From JACQNR01 sp049515175 (lineage in GTDB: Bacteria; Acidobacteriota; Terriglobia; UBA7540): a stretch of DNA of 19,409 bases. A model generated the notes under the pieces. The model was not told where the DNA came from and did no database searches. It saw only the letters and a program-made list of their open reading frames with translations. Below are positions 15,353-19,409 of this stretch, piece by piece. Position 1 is the first letter of the stretch; the number at the start of each line of letters is the position of its first letter. Made by a program: the position numbers and the translations under genes. The stretch lies in NCBI GenBank assembly GCA_049515175.1, contig JBEKUI010000058.1:1-19409 (forward strand). Direction: 5' to 3'.

Positions 15353-16177
15353 CTAGGATGTGGCGGTGGGCCCTGCGCCGATCACGACCCCAACCTCGGC
15401 CCCTCGCGCCACGTTCAGGATCTTGGCCGCCGAGCCCCGGTTTGTGCAAATCTCGATATACCCGGAACTACCGACTAGGGCAAACAGCTCGTTGGGTTTG
15501 CCCATCGCGTAGGCCAGGTTGAACTTGGTGACTTCCTGCTGATTGATGACGATCTTGAAGGGGGGAGGATTCTCGCTGAGCAGTTGGGGAATGTCCTCCG
15601 GCGTCAGATTGGTGATGATGTTTCCGAACTTGTCGATGCGCAGAGCGACGCCCTTGATCAGCTGATCGTCAACGCGTTGGGCCTTCGGAGGCACGAACTT
15701 CGTGTAATCACTGATGGGCTCGCCGAATTTGTCGACCTCAACTCCCTTGCTCAGCCAGCCCACGGCCGGCGCGAAGACGTCGCGGGCGTGAAAGGTCTGG
15801 CTGACGGGGTTAAGGAAGTAGTGCTCGGATGTGATCTCGCGCACTTCGATGGACTCCTCCCGCTCATAGACGAGCGAAAGCACGCCGTTATCCGGTGCCA
15901 CGAACTTGTAATCGATCGTCCGCGCGATAAGCGGCCGCCGCGCCGTACCGACTCCCGGATCGACCACCACCATGTGGATCGTATCGATGGGAAAGTAGCG
16001 ATAGCTCTGCGCCAGCATGAAAGCCGCGTCAAAGACGTCGTACGAGGCAACGTGATGGCAAACGTCGACAATCAGCGCTTCGGGGTTGATCCCCTGGATG
16101 ACGCCTTTGATGACTCCAACATAATAGTCGTTGAGGCCAAAGTCGGTGATCAGCGTAATGATTTGCTTGCGAGCCAA
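15353..16177 (-). CDS. SAM hydroxide adenosyltransferase (DUF62 / chlorinase-fluorinase family)
   Basis: The family splits S-adenosylmethionine into adenosine and methionine using water or hydroxide; relatives use chloride or fluoride. From a TTG start at 16177 the protein has 274 residues. TDFGLNDYYVG (11-21) is the N-terminal signature with Asp12 expected to bind ribose. The conserved Asp-Arg-His triad is Asp73 (VDPGVGTAR), Arg80 and His130 (TFHARD). Asp-Arg spacing is seven residues, as I recall for the archaeal D68/R75 enzyme, which supports hydroxide rather than halide chemistry. The C-terminal beta-barrel domain runs from about 180 on (IDKFGNIITNL to GVVIG). The frame is open up to a TTG at 16252, which would add 25 residues not typical of the family. 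The GGAGGAG before 16177 favours the shorter form. It lies downstream of the aldo/keto reductase on the same strand. Confidence 0.88.
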   Translation of the reverse strand: MARKQIITLITDFGLNDYYVGVIKGVIQGINPEALIVDVCHHVASYDVFDAAFMLAQSYRYFPIDTIHMVVVDPGVGTARRPLIARTIDYKFVAPDNGVLSLVYEREESIEVREITSEHYFLNPVSQTFHARDVFAPAVGWLSKGVEVDKFGEPISDYTKFVPPKAQRVDDQLIKGVALRIDKFGNIITNLTPEDIPQLLSENPPPFKIVINQQEVTKFNLAYAMGKPNELFALVGSSGYIEICTNRGSAAKILNVARGAEVGVVIGAGPTATS

Positions 16178-16180
16178 GGC

Positions 16181-16187
16181 TCCTCCA
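16181..16187 (-). promoter_or_regulatory. Ribosome-binding site fixing the TTG start of the SAM-hydrolase gene
   Basis: On the minus strand GGAGGAG (complement of 16181-16187) ends three bases before TTG at 16177. This is the best ribosome-binding site near the gene and places translation just ahead of the conserved IITLITDFG strand, as in other family members. Confidence 0.6.
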
Positions 16188-16314
16188 CGCGGGCCAGAGA
16201 AAGGAATTCGGGGTAACTCAGGCAACCTAATCTGAAACGCTGCCCTTGTCAAGCAATCCGGATTGAGGCACGGTCCTTCACCTTTCAGTTGAAGAGCACT
16301 GCACCCCGGCGGCG

Positions 16315-17421
16315 CTACCGGGCGAAAAGCCGGCGGAAATCCTCGGTGGTGAGCGGTGCGACCCGTGCCGTGGCGAGGTTTTCTTCAACATGCTCGCGAC
16401 GGCTCATCCCCACGAGCGCGCAAGTGATGCCCGGCGCCGAGCGCACGAACTGTAGCGCGCATTGTGCGTCGGTGGAGAGTCCAGGGAAAGACCTTCGGAT
16501 GTCTGCGGGGAGTCCCTGCGCCAGGTGACCCTGCATGATGCTGGCGCTTGCGAAAACCATCAAGTGGTGTGCGCGCGCCACCTCAAGAAAGCTGGTCAGG
16601 TGACCCTCCCACGATTGAGTTCGCGCCGCCAGTGCCTCCGGCATGGCGAGATTAAAGGGTAATTGGACGGCGCGAAAGTGATGGTCCTTTCCGCCCACCT
16701 CTTCCGCCACGCGCAGGATTTCTGCGAGGGAGAGGGATTCGCGCGACTCGGGCTCCTGCCGGTAGGCATTCCACGTCGCCGTGCCGTAGGAGCGAATCTT
16801 TCCCGCCCCGACAGCATCTTCCAGTGCCGCGAAGGCCCCGCGCAGCCGATGGTCAAATTCCGCGCGCGAAATTTCGCCGAGCTGAGTCTCAGGATTGTGG
16901 AGGTAATAGAGGTCGATCGTCTCGACACCCAGGTTCCGGCGGCTCTGGTCGATTTGATTTTCCAGGTAGCGGGGGGACATCACGTGGCAGCCCGCGGCAA
17001 CCTCTTCAGGCCGGACAAGACCCGTGGCGATCAGTTTCTCGTGGAAATAGGCCGCAGGGTCCGGCGGTTCCTCGCTGTCAAAGGTGAGGAACCCGCCTTT
17101 GGTGGCGATCACGACTTCGTCGCGGCGCAGCGTCCCTGCATCAAACATCGTGCCGAGCGCCGCGGCAATCGAGCGTTCGCTGCGCTGGTGGCGGTAGTTG
17201 ATGGCGGAGTCGAAGTGGTTGGTTCCCAGCGCCACGGCACGGGTGACCGCTTCCGTATAGCGTTCGTCAAAAGCAGGCGTCGGCTCACCCAAGTAAGTGC
17301 CGAGACCGATGGTCGAAATCCAAAGCCCGTTCGCCTGCCGAAAATGCCCCGGCAGGCGAGATTCATGTCGCGCGCGGAAACGCGCCGTCCCTTCAGCGGT
17401 GGCGAAACCCGGTATCAGCAT
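16315..17421 (-). CDS. Aldo/keto reductase family protein
   Basis: A NAD(P)H-dependent oxidoreductase with the (beta/alpha)8 fold. Counting from a TTG at 17433, the catalytic tetrad is Asp75 (NHFDSAINY), Tyr80, Lys112 (ATKGGF) and His179 (YLHNPET); the four come in the standard order and spacing. Later, SYGTATWN (starting about 216) and LVGMSRREHVEENL near the C-terminus bind the cofactor phosphate and nicotinamide regions. I prefer ATG 17421 (368 residues) to TTG 17433 (372). Length is somewhat above the 280-330 typical of the family because of a longer N-terminus and an insertion around 118-150 (FDSEEPPDPAAYFHEKL onward), between the catalytic Lys and His. There is no signal peptide. The substrate is unknown. 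It may be co-transcribed with the SAM-hydrolase gene, 137 bases downstream. The 212 bases upstream (17422-17633) hold no gene that I can see. Confidence 0.9.
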   Translation of the reverse strand: MLIPGFATAEGTARFRARHESRLPGHFRQANGLWISTIGLGTYLGEPTPAFDERYTEAVTRAVALGTNHFDSAINYRHQRSERSIAAALGTMFDAGTLRRDEVVIATKGGFLTFDSEEPPDPAAYFHEKLIATGLVRPEEVAAGCHVMSPRYLENQIDQSRRNLGVETIDLYYLHNPETQLGEISRAEFDHRLRGAFAALEDAVGAGKIRSYGTATWNAYRQEPESRESLSLAEILRVAEEVGGKDHHFRAVQLPFNLAMPEALAARTQSWEGHLTSFLEVARAHHLMVFASASIMQGHLAQGLPADIRRSFPGLSTDAQCALQFVRSAPGITCALVGMSRREHVEENLATARVAPLTTEDFRRLFAR

Positions 17422-17633
17422 CGAGAGGGGCAACCCTGAGTGCCGTCAGTGTTTTAACCCGAACCGCTTTGTGCTGCAAGTATCATCTCCGAAGAGCCGA
17501 CGCCATCGCGGGGCGCGGCCCACCTTCCGGCCTGATTCGAGAATTGTCGCTCGAGTCGATGCGCCGCCCTGGGAGTGCCCACGACACCCGGTTCATGCCT
17601 ATCGGCGCGGGCCGTTGCTGAGGAGTGGCGGCT

Positions 17634-17978
17634 CTACGCAGGCTCTGCGGTCGGGGCAGGGGACTTTACAGAATCGCCGACCCACTGCAGGTAATTTCGG
17701 GAACCTTCAATTATCGGCAAGCAGATGATTTCCGGCGTGTGATAGCTGTGGATCTGGGCAATCGCGTGTTTGATCTCCGGAAAGAGGTCGCGCGTGCTCT
17801 TGATGAGCATGAGATATTCCTTGTCGGCGGCGATCTTGCCTTCCCAGTGATAGATCGATTCGATCCCCTGGGTGATATTCACGCAGGCGGCAAGCCTGGC
17901 TTCAATGAGGTGTTTCGCGATTTTCTTGCACTCGCGGCGGCTTGCGGCAGTGACCAGGACCACGATTTTATCCGTCAT
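17634..17978 (-). CDS. cutA: Divalent-cation tolerance protein CutA
   Basis: A 114-residue CutA1 family protein, a very stable trimer with a ferredoxin-like fold. Family marks are VLVTAASRRECKKIAKHLIE (7-26), the conserved ACVNI (31-35, Cys32), SIYHWEGKI (41-49), the EYLMLIKST strand and IHSYHTPEIICLPI (76-89). The frame stays open upstream past 18400, but that part overlaps the phosphohexomutase gene on the other strand and is a shadow; the ATG at 17978 puts the protein at its normal length. A G-rich GGGGGGAA precedes it by a few bases. The short tail (SPAPTAEPA) is not conserved. CutA was linked to copper tolerance in E. coli, but its real role is unsettled. It is divergent from the phosphohexomutase gene with a 66-bp shared gap. 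Confidence 0.95.
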   Translation of the reverse strand: MTDKIVVLVTAASRRECKKIAKHLIEARLAACVNITQGIESIYHWEGKIAADKEYLMLIKSTRDLFPEIKHAIAQIHSYHTPEIICLPIIEGSRNYLQWVGDSVKSPAPTAEPA

Positions 17979-18006
17979 AGTTCCCCCCACGCAGCGAGCC
18001 GAATGA

Positions 18007-18035
18007 TTGCGCCAAGCGTAACGCAAAGATACAAT
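18007..18035 (+). promoter_or_regulatory. Promoter candidate for the phosphohexomutase gene
   Basis: TTGCGC (18007-18012, 3 of 6) and TACAAT (18030-18035, 5 of 6) are 17 bases apart. The expected start point, near 18042, falls about three bases before ATG 18045, so the message would be nearly leaderless. A small palindrome, GCGT-A-ACGC (18016-18024), sits in the spacer and could be an operator or chance. Confidence 0.45.
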
Positions 18036-18044
18036 AAGCAGACG

Positions 18045-19409
18045 ATGCCAGACAACCCCATCCACTTCGGTACGTCCGGCTGGCGCGGCATCATTGCCGA
18101 CGATTTCACGCTGGCGAACGTGCGTCTTGCCTCCGCCGGCATCGCCTATCACCTGCTCGACAAGAGTTCCCGCCCGCGCGTGATTGTCGGTTACGACACG
18201 CGCTTCATGTCTGAGAAGTTTGCGGATGCGGCGGCGGAAATCCTGGGAACACACGGCATCGAGACGGAAGTCTGCCAGCGGCCCGACCCCACGCCCGCGA
18301 TCTCCTTTGCGATTCTCCACCAACGACTCGACGGCGGCATTAACATCACCGCCAGCCACAACCCCGCTGAATACAGCGGACTGAAATACTCGAGTTCCGA
18401 CGGCGCCCCAGCGCTGCCGGATGTCACGCACGCTATCGAGAGCAACGTCGGCAAGATTCTTTCCGGCGAGCTTTCACTCCGGGGGCCGATGTTCGCCGCA
18501 CCGTTGCGCCACTCCGCCGACCCGCGCCCCGCCTACCTCGAAGATCTCCGGCGCAAGGTGGATTTGAAGGTCATCGGCGAAGCGAAGATGAAGATTGTCT
18601 ACGACCCGCTTTACGGGACCGCGCGGGGTTATCTGGACGACTTGCTGCGCGAGTCGGGGGCGCAACTCACCGTCATCCATGATTATCGCGACGTGATGTT
18701 CTCCGGCGTCGGCCCGGAACCCAGTGAGAAGAATCTGGTGGAGCTTGCCAAGGTCGTCCGCGAGCAAGGTTGCGCGCTGGGGGTCTCGACCGACGGCGAT
18801 GCCGACCGCTTCGGCGTTGTCGATGCCGATGGGACCTGGATCCAGCCCAACTACGTGCTTGCTCTCCTTGCCGACTACTTGATTGAGGTGCGCAAGCTTC
18901 CGGGTGGGCTGGGGCGTAGCGTGGCAACGACTCATCTCATTGACGCCGTGGCGAAATATCACCACGTCCCGTGCTACCAGACGCCCGTGGGATTCAAGTA
19001 CGTCGGTGAACTGATCAAGGAAGACAAGATCGCGCTGGGCGGTGAAGAGAGCGCGGGGCTGTCGATTCGCGGACACCTGCCCGAAAAGGATGGTCTTATC
19101 GCGTGTCTATTGATGGCCGAAGCCGTGGCGCGACGCGGGCAGTCTGTGAAGCAACAGCTCGACGCTCTCTTCAAGAAAGTCGGCGCGTTCTATCCGGTGC
19201 GTATCAATCTGCGCCTGGAGCCCAACGTTCAGAAGCGGCTGCTCGAAAAGCTGAAGCGCGACTGGGACGAGCTCGATACGCAGAAGGTTGTGAAAATCGA
19301 TCGCACCGATGGGCTGAAGATGATCCTCGCGGACGGCGCGTGGGTGCTGATGCGGCCCTCGGGAACCGAGCCCGTGGTTCGCGTCTACTGCGAGGCGGCC
19401 TCGCCCGCC
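18045..19409 (+). CDS. Phosphoglucomutase/phosphomannomutase (alpha-D-phosphohexomutase), 3' end outside window
   Basis: Interconverts hexose 1-phosphate and 6-phosphate, feeding glycogen, cell-wall and polysaccharide precursors in the cytoplasm. The 455 visible residues contain all four domains. The protein starts MPDNPIHFGTSGWRG, a substrate-loop signature. TASHNP carries the phosphoserine Ser104. DGDADR (250-255) binds Mg2+. GGEES (332-336) is the sugar-binding loop. RPSGTEP (437-443) is the phosphate-binding loop of domain 4. Since that loop lies near the C-terminus in this family, only a short tail is missing beyond the window edge. No stop is present before 19409. The ATG at 18045 is 10 bases after a -10-like TACAAT and has no ribosome-binding site. 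Whether glucose or mannose phosphate is preferred cannot be told. It is divergent from cutA. Confidence 0.94.
   Translation, partial: MPDNPIHFGTSGWRGIIADDFTLANVRLASAGIAYHLLDKSSRPRVIVGYDTRFMSEKFADAAAEILGTHGIETEVCQRPDPTPAISFAILHQRLDGGINITASHNPAEYSGLKYSSSDGAPALPDVTHAIESNVGKILSGELSLRGPMFAAPLRHSADPRPAYLEDLRRKVDLKVIGEAKMKIVYDPLYGTARGYLDDLLRESGAQLTVIHDYRDVMFSGVGPEPSEKNLVELAKVVREQGCALGVSTDGDADRFGVVDADGTWIQPNYVLALLADYLIEVRKLPGGLGRSVATTHLIDAVAKYHHVPCYQTPVGFKYVGELIKEDKIALGGEESAGLSIRGHLPEKDGLIACLLMAEAVARRGQSVKQQLDALFKKVGAFYPVRINLRLEPNVQKRLLEKLKRDWDELDTQKVVKIDRTDGLKMILADGAWVLMRPSGTEPVVRVYCEAASPA

Noticed and set aside
15353..16177. SAM-cleaving enzyme as a halogenase for a natural-product cluster
   Set aside because: The Asp-Arg-His triad of the hydroxide-using branch is present and no biosynthetic cluster surrounds it, so an ordinary SAM hydroxide adenosyltransferase is more likely.
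17979..18431. Upstream extension of the cutA frame to 265 codons
   Set aside because: It overlaps the conserved start and catalytic region of the phosphohexomutase on the opposite strand. CutA proteins are about 105-115 residues, which the ATG at 17978 gives.

Overview
This is a GC-rich bacterial chromosomal window carrying ordinary metabolic and envelope genes on both strands. The gene set fits an Acidobacteriota-like soil or sediment bacterium: a two-subunit class 1B dihydroorotate dehydrogenase, a Tat-exported enolase-superfamily enzyme, a large secreted GH38-like glycosidase, a stand-alone tandem-ACT protein, and a phosphohexomutase starting with GTSGWRG. That taxonomic call is inference from gene content only and is tentative. 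I see no rRNA, tRNA, CRISPR array, insertion sequence, phage gene or other sign of recent mobile DNA.

Layout. (1) 141-4622: a Tat-exported mandelate racemase-like enzyme (minus) diverges from a tandem ACT-domain protein (plus). That gene converges on a 101-residue Cys-free HMA-like protein (minus), which in turn diverges from a copper P1B-type ATPase, copA (plus). (2) 4623-7170: a palindromic intergenic repeat, a 67-residue basic protein of unknown function (plus), a possible two-way terminator, then pyrK-pyrD on the minus strand, together encoding NAD-linked dihydroorotate dehydrogenase. A repeat-rich 161-bp leader precedes pyrK. (3) 7171-13669: three minus-strand genes, in transcription order a molybdopterin oxidoreductase, an alpha/beta hydrolase and, after a second repeat-rich gap, a 1171-residue secreted GH38-family protein. 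(4) 13670-16314: a promoter-bearing gap, a CNNM/CBS/CorC membrane protein (plus) and, converging on it, a SAM hydroxide adenosyltransferase (minus). (5) 16315-19409: an aldo/keto reductase and cutA on the minus strand, and a phosphoglucomutase/phosphomannomutase on the plus strand that runs off the window end.

How genes work together. pyrK and pyrD clearly form one complex. copA and the Cys-free HMA-like protein share one divergent control region and may both belong to copper handling. CutA and the CorC-like protein are also metal-linked by family, but they are not adjacent to the copper genes and no common regulation is visible. The exported enolase-superfamily enzyme and the secreted GH38 protein fit scavenging of plant or microbial polysaccharide and sugar acids, but they are unlinked.

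I found no strongly supported undescribed multi-gene system. The observations most worth checking are the Cys-free HMA-like protein beside copA, the His-Leu in place of His-Pro in CopA, the GH38 protein that seems to lack the usual zinc-ligand His motif and carries a rhamnogalacturonan-lyase-type N-terminal domain, the related palindromic elements in three intergenic gaps, the basic N-terminal extension of PyrD, and the nearly leaderless phosphohexomutase gene.
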